This document shows positions 48,445-60,919 of a stretch of 64,000 nt of DNA, one piece after another. Position 1 is the stretch's first letter, and every line of letters begins with the position of its first letter. Source of the DNA: Erpobdella octoculata (lineage: Eukaryota > Annelida > Clitellata > Hirudinida > Erpobdellidae); the NCBI GenBank assembly GCA_963978895.1, contig OZ022247.1, forward strand, positions 2,808,952-2,872,951, given 5' to 3'. The notes under the pieces were generated by a model. That model saw nothing but the letters and a program-made list of their open reading frames with translations, was not told the DNA's origin and did not search any database. The translations under genes and the position numbers were made by a program.

Positions 48445-48687
48445 ACAATTTTAATCTATTTTTATTTATTAAAAGTATTTTTTTTTGTTTTTTTTTAAAT
48501 AATTGAAAAATTGTTAATGTAAAATGTAAATGTTTATTTTTGAATTCAGTTACGATATAATTTTCAGATCGCAAATTGTGGTGCCAAGTATAACTGTGAA
48601 GTCAGAAAACTTGGAGCACTTTCAAAGTGCAGAGGTCTAGCATGTCCAACCTACAGCGCAGTTTGTGTGATTAAGCAAAATGTTTGA
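40358..48687 (+). CDS. Small secreted Cys-rich protein with an antistasin-type domain, gene interrupted by transposons
   Basis: Three exons are recognised. Exon 1 (40358-40427) encodes a signal peptide (MMKLMIVLSIAIILIYTRSVHG), phase 1. Exon 2 starts at 40849 after TCAACCAG and encodes ACNPVPCKLTSCQYDFARDANGCQLCQC, whose Cys spacing (C-x4-C-x4-C-x10-C-x2-C-x-C) and D-x-NGC core fit the antistasin domain. Its 3' end is not fixed; a boundary near 40940-41010 is likely. Exon 3 (48568-48687, after TTTTCAG) encodes a five-cysteine tail ending at TGA, with AATAAA at 48712. Antistasins inhibit serine proteases such as factor Xa and kallikreins and are prominent in leech saliva and other animals. The second intron has been enlarged to about 7.6 kb by hAT, LINE and Ty3 insertions; whether it is still spliced is unknown. 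The link of exon 3 to exon 2 is an inference from strand, position and Cys content. Confidence 0.6.
41057..42201. mobile_element. hAT-like element with a LINE fragment inside
   Basis: The ends CACGGGCGGATACAGG and the reverse complement of CATGTATTCGCCACTG are alike. No convincing target duplication was found. Inside lies a minus-strand LINE remnant. Confidence 0.5.
41190..41960 (-). pseudogene. LINE reverse-transcriptase C-terminal fragment
   Basis: Minus-strand frames give LKLNPSKTEIIWF (thumb), RDLGVTLESK, and HWLPIPAKSTIKLCSHMYDIF, all recurrent motifs of CR1/L2-type LINE C-termini. Stops and frameshifts break it. Confidence 0.75.
42212..43358. mobile_element. hAT-type element with 8-bp target duplication
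   Basis: Termini CAGTGCTTCCCAACCG and CGGTTGGGAAACATTG are inverted repeats of the common hAT type. The flanks AATTAAAC (42204-42211) and AATAAAAC (43359-43366) are an 8-bp duplication with one mismatch. No transposase; a minisatellite fills much of it. Confidence 0.8.
42505..42960. repeat. 37-bp minisatellite inside the hAT element
   Basis: About 12 units of ATCATACTTCATCCATTCTG plus a TAC(T/A)ACTTACCTATGTT part. The unit is not divisible by three, so frames cycle. Confidence 0.95.
43492..43760 (-). repeat. 3' LTR of the Ty3-type element
   Basis: Contains a (TA/CA)n-rich segment. Nearly identical to 48181-48447, with a two-base length difference that probably lies in the TA tract. Confidence 0.95.
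43774..48147 (-). CDS. Gag-Pol polyprotein of the Ty3-type element
   Basis: One uninterrupted 1457-residue frame. Gag begins with a charged coiled-coil-like stretch and ends with a CX2CX3HX4C zinc knuckle (CPICGGPHWKREC, about 282-296). Protease has LRLDTGAEV (about 369). Reverse transcriptase has YLDD (about 662). RNase H has VVAADASEYGIGAV and TDHQPL. Integrase has the HHCC finger (about 1035-1070), the D,D,E triad (HIDYAGP about 1102, VSDNGTQF about 1154, E in GQAERF about 1190) and a C-terminal GPVTWIPGQIV module. All catalytic residues are present and there is no stop or frameshift, so the copy looks intact. Gag and Pol are fused without a frameshift site. No envelope frame follows. Confidence 0.95.
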   Translation of the reverse strand: MADIQKIFELFQMQMEKSEERHRMQMEKSEERFLKLMKENSEKEKKLLEFIESQKEKKTESKETLFDRLRQRVEKFFYEPEEGRFFSLWLRRFEDTVKGHERHLPEESKTELLRTLLDNHTYAVFSTRISPRLPSDIGWEETITTLEQLFGPKKSLFRRRFDFSRIICTSGSDFNTYGNKIIAAAEAAELRGMSDETHKCVQYVAGLQAQEHVEIRSRLLRMLDSENSEKPITVIELIAESERIKTTLDDTKTIERPDVEIQAINRYSSPHRKPLSPRHQAEPKTPCPICGGPHWKRECPNVRPTSSPDFRKSRKFVSRDHPNWRQNSFTHREKSASRQDRFINRVDNGNEIKQYIEVIINDRPIQLRLDTGAEVTLISRPTWIAIGRPNLTTATANLSAANGQPVKTEGMFETKFTVANKSGQKYHGRGTVYVTDSNDLMGMPWIKQLPDFKELLENYSVMEIRSFNTDAERTAITNKLKHKYADVFRQELGLCTKVSASLQLKPGAQPIFRKKRPVPHAALEQLDSEINRLLKEGIISPVDHSQWAAPIVAVRKANGSIRLCADFSTGLNDSLMLHRHPLPTMDDVFTKLNGGTVFSQIDFAEAYHQVEVTEECKELLTINTHKGLFRYNRLPFGVKSAPGIFQQIIDTMITGLDGVAAYLDDVIVTGRTLEEHNTNLEALFDRILNYGFRIRIEKCHLLMTEITYLGNVISAAGRLPDPKKIDAIIHMPPPKDVGQVRTFLGLISYYSSFVPRMRNLRAPLDALLKKDTVFQWSESCQWAFDETKKILLSDLLLTHYNPNQPIVVAADASEYGIGAVISHRYSDGTEKAIAHASRALTPAEKKYGQIEKEGLALVFAVRKFHRYIYGRHFTLLTDHQPLLAIFGNKKGIPSYTANRLQRWALTLLAYDFKIEYCRTTSFGQADTLSRLIGPHKTSEEDTLIATINQDINSLYINAVKQLPVSNKEICDATKTDNELNPLLQYVKTGKWNENKALKTSKLELLKKEITIHEDCLFFGSRIIIPQVLQKRVLQMLHKGHPGITRMKIIAREHVYWSGIDKDIENWTRSCSSCQQAAKSPIKHTLCSWPKETKPWSRIHIDYAGPLHRKMYLVVVDAFSKWPEIIEMANSTTSSTINALQRIFAQFGLPETIVSDNGTQFTSTVFQEYCEENAIKHVRSPPFHPQSNGQAERFVDTFKRALIKLRNDGTYKESLQTFLFSYRTTPCASSPNGLSPAENFLGRQLRSVLSELHPKNIKHSTPRSNDMEKQFNRHHGARPRQFQNGELVFVRDYRPGPVTWIPGQIVRRRGRVLYDTIVKGMVWKRHINQLRPRQESKFTTTLLETFDLPYQNTRQGENATTAEPGQTMEKNINTKRGILKGQDSDRFKKSVRFQLGTEHQPEQPTQDFAATPFPSTENSESVIPRSPSSLQLRRSDRQRHAPSRLVINHQSKSYTSGV
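48160..48180 (-). other. Primer-binding site of the Ty3-type element
   Basis: Minus strand directly inside the 5' LTR reads ATTGGCGACGAAGGATAGG. It pairs with the 3' end of tRNA-Ser(GCT) apart from one inserted base. The tRNA assignment relies on recalled tRNA sequence. Confidence 0.6.
48181..48447 (-). repeat. 5' LTR of the Ty3-type element
   Basis: See the 3' LTR. The near identity of the two implies little time since insertion. Confidence 0.95.
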
Positions 48688-48843
48688 TAAACGATCATTT
48701 AAAACATTGAAAATAAAGTCGTTATTATAAAAAAACCGTTCACATTTTAAGTTTGTTTGACTTTTTTAGGCGAGGTAGTAACGTAGTGGTAAGCTATCCC
48801 TATGGGTTCTGGAGGTATCAGCCATTCTGTAATTTAAACTATT

Positions 48844-50843
<2,000 letters not shown>

Positions 50844-51420
50844 TATATATATATATTCTTTCATACATGCTCTATTGAAAATAACTGCCCATTTTTTGTT
50901 TATTATTTTCTTAACGTAAGATTCCAATCTGCGAACAACGACTTTGTTTTTTGAATAAAATTCTTTATTGATTTTCATAACGGGCTTACTGCACAGTTTC
51001 GGCTCGAAAGCCATCATCAGAGCCCTTGAATAGAAAATAATGCGAATATTCAAAAACGAACGAAGTGAAATTAGAATAATGGTAAAACGTGTTTACTTAA
51101 AACCAGACGATTAGGCGATGAATATAATGCGAATGGATATAGTTGTGATAAAACCAAGCGGAGGTAAAATAGTGTGAAGTAAAATTAAACCGAGGTACAT
51201 GGTATATAAAAGACAGGAATACTATTGTAAAAACAGAAGACGTGAAGTGGAGTGAAACTGCGTTATATATTGTTGGGTGTTTGATATAAAATGAAAAACG
51301 GTTTTGGAAGATGTGTAAACTTACTAGAAATCGACTTCAAAAACCACGAAGCAACCAGCGAAACGGTAAACGAATAGCATGCCGAGAAGTAAATTTCTAT
51401 TGAATTACTTTATATATATA
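50844..51420 (-). mobile_element. Penelope-like fragment between two inverted Helitrons
   Basis: 577 bases on the minus strand with a hammerhead motif and a short frame containing KKIINKKWAVIFNRACMKE, parallel to the frame at 5597-5750. No reverse transcriptase is left. Confidence 0.5.
50982..51025 (-). ncRNA. Type I hammerhead ribozyme motif
   Basis: Minus strand: stem I GGGCT, core CTGATGA, U, stem II GGCT-TTCG-AGCC, GAAA, stem III CTG-TG-CAG, U, cleavage-site A, stem I AGCCC. Every conserved core base is present, and stem II is capped by a stable tetraloop. This is the best-formed of the motifs in the window. Confidence 0.8.
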
Positions 51421-53012
51421 CTAGCAGTGCCCGTAGCGGCTTCGCTCGCATGAAATTAGAGAGTTTGAACCGTGCATCCATAGTAGAGATCAATTTTTTA
51501 GGTCTCGGCTCGGCCCGTCGACAACTTAGCCCAGCCCGTTTTAAAAACCTAAACTCCTGGCCCGGAACAGCCCATTTGAATTAGGCCCGGCCCATTCTTA
51601 CAGGCCTAGAAGTTCTATATACTTGATGAAAAACTTCGGCCCGTCCCACCTTGACTTCAGGTTTGGCCCGGCCCAACTGAAGACCCTAAAATCACTAAAA
51701 TATCTATATACTTGGTGAAAAACCTCGGCCCGTCCCACTTTGATTTAAGGTTTGGCCTGGCCCGTGTGAAGACTCTAAAACAACGCCTTGGCCCAACCGG
51801 TGATAAACTGGACTTAGCTACTTTTAACCGGCACAAAACTTCAAAATACTAATTTTTACATTTTTAGCACTTACAGTTTTTGAGTAGCAGTTATTTTGAA
51901 ATCAAATAACCCTTATTTCCACCCCACATTTGAGGTCCTGGAAACCAAATTTTTAAAAAATGTTGAAACACTTATATCATTATTTTTTGAGTAAATACTA
52001 AATACTAATTTTGACATCTGTAGCATTCACAGTTTTTGAGTAGCAGTTACTTTAAAAACCAAAGAAACCTTTTTCCACCCCACATTTGAGATCATGAAAA
52101 CCAAAATTTCATATATCCTTATTTTTAGAGTAGAAACTAAATACTAATTTTAACTTTTGTAGCATTTACAGTTTTTGAGTAGCAGTTACTTTAAACACCA
52201 AGTAACCCAATTTTCCACCCCACATTTGAGGTCCTGAAAACCAAATTTTCAAAAAATGTTGAAACACGTATATCATTATTTTTAGAGTAGAAACTAAATA
52301 CTAATTTTTACTTTTGTAGCATTTACAGTTTTTGAGTATCAGTTACTTTAAAAACCAAGTAATCCTATTGTCCAGCCCAAATTTAAGGTCCTGGAAACCA
52401 AATTTATAAAAAAATGGTGAAACACGTTTATCTTTATTTTTAGAATAGAAACTAAATACTAATTTTTAAATCTGTGGTATTTACAGTTTTTGAGTAGCAG
52501 TTACTTTAAAAAACAAATAACCCTATTTTCCACCCCACATTTGAAGTCCTGGAAATCAAATTTTCAAAAAATGCTAAAACACGTATTTCATTATTTTTGG
52601 AGTAGAAACTAAATACTAATTTTTACTCCTGTAGCATTAACAGTTTTTGAGTAGAAGCTACTTTAAAAACCAAATAACCCAATTTTCCAACCCACATTTG
52701 AGGTCCGGAAAACCGAATTTTCAAAAAATTGTGAAACACGTATCTTTTTATTTTTCAAAAAGAATCTATATACCAAATTTCAAAATCTCCTCAATTTTGG
52801 TTTTCGAGATATACATTGTTTTAGTAAAAAGTTTGTTTTCCAGTTTTTTCCCCTCAGGAGCAAAATTTTCAGAAATCCTTTCTTAGCCGATGTTTACGCT
52901 ATAAAAGTAATATAAGTTCCAAATTTCACGTTCCTAGGATGAGGCGTTTGAGCTCGGCGTTGATTATCAGTCAGTCATCTGTCAGTCAGGACATGTTCTT
53001 TTATATATATAG

Positions 53013-53013
<1 letters not shown>
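51421..53013 (-). mobile_element. Helitron-like element, right copy of an inverted pair
   Basis: Reverse complement of the left copy, with the same TCTATATATATAAAAG start (at 53013) and CACTGCTAG end (51421-51424). The copies differ by many substitutions and in tandem-module number, so they are separate insertions or an old duplication. Confidence 0.65.
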
Positions 53014-53022
<9 letters not shown>

Positions 53023-53046
<24 letters not shown>

Positions 53047-53062
53047 TTGTGTGTGTGTGTGA
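53023..53062. repeat. (GT)n microsatellite
   Basis: About 19 GT units with one interruption. Confidence 0.95.
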
Positions 53063-53099
53063 TTTTGGAACTGGTAAGGTGAGCGCAGATGTTGATGGA

Positions 53100-53346
53100 T
53101 TTGAAGGCAAGATATGCTGATAGAGTCTTTTGTGGTACGTGTTGGTTTGTGGGACACCGGCTTTGAGTGTCGAAGGACCCGGGTTCGATTCCCGGTCCGG
53201 TCACGTAATTTCCTTGAGCAAAAAATAAACTCACTGACATGTAAATGTAAATGTTTGATAATCTGGGGCATGTAAAAGAACAGCGCCTTTGAACAACTCC
53301 GGAAAAGGCGCTATATAAATTATCAAACATTTACATTTACATTTAC
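53100..53346 (+). mobile_element. tRNA-derived SINE
   Basis: B-box GGTTCGATTCC (53182-53192) sits in a perfect T-arm. The body ends in GGCGCTATATAAATT. A TGTAAATGTAAATGTTTGATAAT block at about 53242 is inverted at 53317-53345 and can form a stem. Its minus-strand frame (GNRTRVLRHSKP) is a by-product. Confidence 0.7.
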
Positions 53347-53524
53347 AGTGCTTTGTAGCTGTTAATACGATTAGGACGGGGCGGCGAGGAGACGGGAAAC
53401 GGGAGAAAAAAGGAAAGGAAGGAGGCTGCTTCAATAACAGAAGACTACAGCGCTTAGAGGCCATCTTTGCATCCGGAGCGATACATTTTTCATCTTCTAT
53501 GTACTTATTCTATATATATATGGT
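53347..53524. other. Short unassigned stretch
   Basis: Nothing recognised. Confidence 0.5.
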
Positions 53525-54930
<1,406 letters not shown>

Positions 54931-54934
54931 AAAA

Positions 54935-54975
54935 AATTCGGTTGATGACGTCATAGACTATGTTTAAAGTTTCAA
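54935..54975 (+). promoter_or_regulatory. Conserved promoter block of LRR-Ig gene B with CRE
   Basis: ATTCGGTTGATGACGTCATA with CRE octamer at 54946-54953, followed by AAAGTTTCAAATTAATT, as in gene A. Confidence 0.65.
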
Positions 54976-55033
54976 ATTAATTAAATCGTCGCTACAGTCT
55001 AGCATTCGTTGTTTTATTTTCAAATTATTAAAC

Positions 55034-57250
55034 ATGTTAAATATGGAATATAAATATAACACAAAAGTATTTGTTCAGCTGCTGTTGGTTATGACATTTG
55101 CTTCAAAGGCTGCTCCAGATTGTTATCTAAATGTTGATGTGTTTGAATGTGAACAAACTTTTTCTGGAGAATTAAGTGCAGATGAATGGTCTGAAGTGAC
55201 AAAAATTACCTTAATTGATCTTAATGTCACAACATCGCAATTTAAGAACGTGACCTCAAATAAGAAGATGATGAATATTGATAAATTATCTGTTCAACAT
55301 TGTGAAATAGACTATGAAAATTCATTTTTCATAAAGAATGTAAACCTTATTCATATAATGAACAGCAAATTGAAAAATTGTGGACATGGTCAGTTCAATG
55401 GCAAAATGAGAGGCTTATCTTTACATGACTCCATTGTTGAAAACTACGAAGGATCATTGTTAGGAGGAGTCAATGTAAAAATTCTTCATTTCGTCAACAT
55501 CACAGTTAAGCAAGAATCCAAGATTGTATTTGAAAACTGTTCTGTGGATGTTTTGTTGAGAGTTGTAACTTCTTCATGGATTAACTTTACAGAAGTGTGC
55601 AAGCTTACATCTCTTGAAGAAATAGAGTTGTTTAAAGCTCAAGTCGAGTTTCCAGAAAACTGTTTTAAAGTAAGTTATTAACTATTCTTAGCCAACGTGG
55701 TAAACAACCATTCTAATACTTTAAATAATTTTTTGAATTAACAATGAAAACTTTTTATAACAAATCTTTTTAAATTATTTTTAGTAGTTTTAAAAGCTTC
55801 TTCATTGGTAAAATTAAAATATATCATCTTAAAGTTGTTTAAATATTTATTATTTAAAAAATTGAATGTTTAGGAGCACAACAAACTTCGTCATCTTTAC
55901 TTTAATGAAATTATTTCAAATTGGAATTTCTTATCGGACATGAAAAATCCATTGACACGTTTAGCAATTATTAAATGTAATATAACGGAGCTCAAAGAAG
56001 AGTGGTTTCAACATATCGGTCCACATCTTGAACAATTGTACGTTGAAGGAAACAACTTTGAATCAATTGCAAGCAATGTTTTCAGAAATTTAGGCAAACT
56101 TAAATATTTATTTCTTCAAGATAACAAACTGAAAAGCCTTCCTGCAGACTTTTTGGACGTTTTTTTACAACTTAATATGCTCGATATAAGAAAAAATCAA
56201 TTTGAGTGCAATTGCTCAATAAGCTGGTTCACCAATAAAAACCTTACTAAACTAAATTTAAAAGATCAAGTTGAGTGTTCAGATGAGAATAAAAAAGAAC
56301 TTTTATTTAATGGTTCTTTGTGTCTAAGTAATTCATCATTGCCAGAAAAAACCACCCATCTTGTCTCTCTCCATTCACCTACAGAAGACTTGAGCAAATC
56401 TTTTACAGCACTTTCTACAAGTCCTGTAGTTGAGCATTCAGTTGACAATAAGGCTATATCGTCGTCAGCAGAGTTAAGTCACGTGACTTCAAATGTTCCG
56501 ATGTTGTCGGGCACTTCAAGATCAACTCCTAAAACTTCAGAATTGGCAACTCGAGGTGCTGAAACATCTGCAAATACTCATGGAACTACAATGCTAGTCA
56601 CTGTTGTTTCACCTTTATTAGAATCTCAAACACCCTTCCAAACAACTTCCACATGCCCATCACAAATTTATCAGACTCTGGAGACGAGCTCATCAGTTGA
56701 GCATTCAGTTGACAATAAGGCCATATCGTCGGAAGAATTGAGTCACATGACTACCCGTGACCCTGTTTGGTCGAGCTCTCTAAGATCAACTCATGGAAAT
56801 TCTGAAATGACAAATGAAACCGCTGAAACCCATGAAACAACAACCAACGTTGAAAAATCAGTTCCGAAAATTCAAAGTTTCAGAAAATTCATCAATGTGG
56901 AAATGAAACAGTTGGTATTGAAATGTTCAGTTTTTGCAGATCCACCAGCAAAAGTTATAATCGAATGTCCAGACGGTTTCTCAAAATATTTTCCAAACGA
57001 TAAATTGGATAAATTGTTCAACATTACATACAGAATTAGAAACGTGACAAGCAATGAACTTGGGGTCTACAGTTGTCGTGCAAAAAATGAACATGGATGG
57101 GGCAATGAATCAATTTATGTTGAATTTGAATTAATTGAACTTGACATATTGGATGATTCTTTCTCTTCGAAACTTGCATATTTTCGTGCATCTTTAGTTT
57201 TTAGCTTTCTAGTAGTAAATTTTTGTTTCAAAATAATTAGTTTAGATTAA
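55034..57250 (+). CDS. LRR-Ig gene B: single-pass surface protein with LRRs, short Ser/Thr stalk and one Ig domain
   Basis: Exons 55034-55669 and 55874-57250, phase-0 intron of 204 bases, 670 residues. Signal peptide about 1-28 (ends near KAAPD). Exon 1 domain is as in gene A, with conserved NCGHGQF(N/S)GK and NYEGSLL motifs. Exon 2 has LRRs (LKYLFLQDNKLKSLP), the cap CNCSISWF, and a Ser/Thr stalk with an internal duplication (EHSVDNKAISS occurs twice) and only one TTST unit where gene A has its array. The Ig domain has cysteines in LVLKCSVF (about 560) and VYSCRAKNEHGWGN (about 611). A hydrophobic segment near 645-667 ends the protein almost without a tail. The C-terminus could be a GPI signal instead of a transmembrane helix. 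AATAAA lies at about 57589. It is the most regular member and a good reference for the family. Confidence 0.9.
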
Positions 57251-57893
57251 TAGTTCACTGAAATTTCTTATTGAAGTTTCAGTAGATCCATGTTACTCAG
57301 AAGTTTGAAGATTTAGAGAAAACCGTAAAAAAAAGTTGTTTTAAGCGCATTTACATTAAAAATAAGTTTTTTAAGTGTTATTATTTACACTAAGTAGAAA
57401 GTATTAAAAATTGGTTCTTAGTTTCAAATTGTGTTGTGTTTGTTTTATGTTTTGTGAAATGTTTTACCGGAAAGTGTGTTTACCGGAAAGTGTGTTTTAT
57501 TGGTAAACAGTAATAGCACTCGGCTGAAACATCTTTAGGAACTAATATCGATTCTAGGAAAATAACTAACCACATTGGATCAGCATGGAATGAATAAAAA
57601 CTAACTAGAAGACGTTCGGATTTTTCTGGTCTTGGATGGAATGATGTAATGTCCCCGGTCAAAATGTCCTTGATCATACTGTTCCCAAGCAAAAGGCTCC
57701 TGATCATATTGTTTGATTCGCCATGTGCCGCCTAAATCCTTTTTTTTAATATTTCCACGTTACCACCTCCTCATCGTCAGTAGTTATTTTGTACACACAA
57801 AGTGCAATTAATTAATCAGTACGTCTACAAAAACAGGTATATTTTCAACAGCCCCCTCCTTAGTCTAGCAATCTCCATTTATGGGTTGAGGTG
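57251..57893 (+). other. 3' flank of gene B
   Basis: 57251-57540 is homologous to the flank of gene A. The remainder is unassigned. Confidence 0.5.
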
Positions 57894-59187
57894 CAGTGGC
57901 GTCACTAGGGAGTTGTGGTCCGCACCAGGTCATACCATCACACGGGGTGACATTAAAATGCAAAATATTACTGTTTACCCACGCAACGCCGATTTTTAAT
58001 CCAAGGAGATATCTACGGTTTTAGTACAAAGTACAAAGTGATTTTTTTTTTTAAATTTCATCTCTAATACAATCGTCATTTGTCAAATTTAATCATTTCA
58101 TTTGTTGGACCTGGGAGCTGAGAGTCAACAGATAATATTTAATCCAAAATGTGGCAATCCAAAATATGGCAATCCAAAAAATCATCCAACCGTAAAGTTT
58201 TCTATTATCTTCGAGATCTACAAATTGGTTCGATCTTTCAATGAAACGAGATACAATTTCAGTTTCAATTAATTTCCATCTTTTTGTTTTCACCTTCTTT
58301 TTATAAATTTGTTTTATTAGATCTTCTTCAAAAACTTTGTCGCCCTCATATTTTCATTGTGGTAATTTCGACTTTTACTGAAAAAATTTAAAATTTACAG
58401 AGAAATCATAAACGACTCTAAGAAAAACGCCTTATATTAACTTCAAAGGTGTTCATGGATCAAATTTTTAGGACCTGACCCAACCTTAATTTTGTGACCC
58501 GACCCAACCCATGATCTTCCTTAATTTGGTGACCCGATCCAACCTTATCAATACCTATTAAATTTTTTTAATTTTTTTATAAGTGTTTAATTTAAAATAA
58601 AATTTCAATTTTGGCAATAGTCCAGCTTGCAGTCCCCATCTCATATTTAGTTTTGCAGCTGATAGTCGATGAGAGAAGAAGAAAAGCCGCAAACAACAAA
58701 AAATAGAAGAAATAATTCTTAAAGGTCAGCTTTGTTTAACGAAAGTCGAAAGGAGGATGGATTACCTGGTAAAACTGGTAAAAGAAAACTTTAAAAAATC
58801 GAAAAGAAAGTCAATATGGAAGAAGAGAAGACTAAAAAAATGGAGACCAAATTGAAGAACCTGGTCAAACTGGTACAGTTGCCGAGTCCAGGAAGGAATT
58901 TAAATTGTTGAACATACCAAGACTCCATATTTTCATTGCACCATTCTATTGTAAATCTTAAAATAACTCAATAATTAGTTATAGGAAAAACTTATGTCTG
59001 TAAAATTTATTCTATATTCATGAGGTCTTTTAAGAAACTATATATGAAACAGAGCTTTATTTGAATTCCTTTGGTCTTGTTATTTGGCCTTGGCGAAATC
59101 GGTATAGGTAGATGGGGTAAATCAACTCGTGATGGGGTGACACCATGAGTTACCGCACTGGGTGACACCAACTCTATCGACGTGATG
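57894..59187. mobile_element. hAT-like DNA-transposon remnant
   Basis: Start CAGTGGCGTCACTAGGGAG. The end, read in reverse, is CATCACGTCGATAGAGTTGG, a degraded inverted repeat. Internal ends (CACGGGGTGACA, CACTGGGTGACACC) match the element at 10800-11130. A CCCAACCC dispersed repeat sits at 58460-58560. No target duplication and no intact transposase. Confidence 0.5.
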
Positions 59188-59790
59188 ATGATATTGTTTT
59201 AATTCTCGGTTTGGGCTCTCAAAAAAAACTACTTTGTACAGTTTAAAGTTTTATTAATTAAAACTAACAGAAAGAGAAAAGTATATGCGCAAGGAGTCAG
59301 TTCGAAAACAAATATTAGTTTCGGAAAATTAATGGCCGCTATCAATCAACAACTCTCGAGCTTCACTAACTCACAAACTAAAAATAGAAACAGGGATGTG
59401 CGCGCCGCCACTGGTTACAGCAATATTATTTTTATTTATGCACTTCGCTGGACTGGCCATACATTTCTGATTAAGTAGCTGCCACGGCTGCCAGGACGGA
59501 TTAGATTCTACAAAAATACTGTTCTCGCGGTTGCTTCTTCTGGGATTGCTTCAATGTTGATGACTTGGGGCAGAACTGTTCATTTGGTTTTTCTCTAGAC
59601 AGTGTATACTCTATTTATAACAAAACCGGTTATAGCAAATTCTACTTTTAACTAATTTTGCTATAGGGGAGAATCGCGAAGAGATCCTTATTGTATCATG
59701 CTGCATTTGCTACAACCGATTTTGTTATAAGCAAAATTCGCTATTACCGATTTTGTTTTAAGTCGATTACATTTTATCTGACATTAAAAC
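59188..59790. other. Unassigned intergenic DNA
   Basis: 59600-59790 has repeated (A/T)CCGATTTTGTTATAAGC phrases, probably transposon body. Confidence 0.4.
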
Positions 59791-59792
59791 AG

Positions 59793-59820
59793 CCCGAGCA
59801 AAACCGGGTAAGCCAGCTAG
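59793..59820 (+). mobile_element. Helitron 3' end
   Basis: Hairpin CCCG (59793-59796) with CGGG (59805-59808), 8 bases before CTAG (59817-59820), then T. The 5' end was not located. Confidence 0.55.
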
Positions 59821-59850
59821 TATGTATTATGTTTATTTCAGGCCAAAAAT

Positions 59851-60105
59851 TTAATAACTAACACACGTCAAATCATACAATAACCAAAGTAAACATATAG
59901 GATATTTGGAAGGGATTAAAGTCCCGCTAATTACCGTATTTTTAATATCCTCGTGTTGAAAATCACTGACATGGTAAAAGTCAGACAAATGTTTATTTAT
60001 GATCAAATGCTTAATTTGCTTTTTAAAAGTTGCAATGTTAACTGTCAAAAAATCAAGTGGTAATGAATTCCAAAAACGAGGACCCATGAAACCAAGAGAG
60101 TACAA
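59851..60105 (-). pseudogene. LINE C-terminal fragment
   Basis: The frame reads GPRFWNSLPLDF...ATFKKQIKHLII, the usual 'WNSLP ... FK..LK..L' end of LINE RT proteins. Cut by an AT-rich repeat at about 60115. Confidence 0.6.
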
Positions 60106-60114
60106 TTTAGACTA

Positions 60115-60412
60115 TAAATATAATATAATATAGTATAAATATATATTTTCTTAAATATAATATAATATAGTATAAATATATATTTTCTTAAATATAATAT
60201 AATATAGTATAAATATATATTTTTTTAAATATAATATAATATAGTATAAATATATATTTTTTTAATTATAATATAATATAGTATAAATATATATTTTTTT
60301 AAATATAATATAATATAGTATAAATATATATTTTTTTAATTATAATATAATATAGTATAAATATATATTTTTTTAAATATAATATAATATAGTATAAAAA
60401 TATATTTTTTTA
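60115..60412. repeat. 37-bp AT-rich minisatellite
   Basis: Eight near-identical units of AAATATAATATAATATAG plus TATAAATATATATTTTTTT. Confidence 0.95.
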
Positions 60413-60790
60413 ATAGTTTGTCGTTAGTTCTTATTTTTACCATATTTGTGAAAACGGCTGACAATTTGTGTTTTTAAAGTTATAATAAGTTAATTCTATT
60501 ATTTGATTAACATTAAAAATTTTATTTATTTTTTCCTGTGTCATTCATAAAAAACCTCGACAGATGTTTTCAAGCTTGGATAATGGCAATAAAAAAAAAG
60601 GATCAAATTATAATCTGCCACATAAAATACTTAAGTATTTTTTTACATATTGTTATTTGAGTCTTAAAACACATGGTTTAAAAAGCTATAACCCATATTA
60701 TAAAAAAATTGCTATTTGATTTCCGATGTTATAAAAGCGTAATCATTAGATAAAAAAAACAAAGACTGATTGAATTTAAAAACAATTAAA
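60413..60790. other. Upstream flank of LRR-Ig gene C
   Basis: AT-rich; no gene. Confidence 0.5.
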
Positions 60791-60792
60791 AA

Positions 60793-60860
60793 TTCGTTCG
60801 GTTGATGGCGTCATATGTTTTGTTTACCAACAATTTGAAGTTTCAAATAAATTTGTCGAC
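60793..60860 (+). promoter_or_regulatory. Conserved promoter block of LRR-Ig gene C
   Basis: TTCGGTTGATGGCGTCATAT (CRE with one change, 60806-60813), then CAATTTGAAGTTTCAAAT and GTCGACGTTGC as in gene A. Confidence 0.6.
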
Positions 60861-60919
60861 GTTGCTGTATATTATACGTTGTCTAATTTTCTTACCTTAC
60901 CTTATTTGACATTTTAAAC

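Larger units (their letters stand above)
43492..48447 (-). mobile_element. Complete Ty3-type LTR retrotransposon (Mag-like), recent insertion
   Basis: LTRs 43492-43760 and 48181-48447 (TGTTGTGATG...ATAACA) are nearly identical and flanked by the 5-bp duplication ATTTT (43487-43491 and 48448-48452). After the 5' LTR on the minus strand comes TGGCGACGA-AGGAT, which fits a tRNA-Ser primer site as in Mag/SURL elements. A purine tract AGGAGGGAGG precedes the 3' LTR. It sits in an intron of the antistasin-type gene in the opposite direction. Confidence 0.95.
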
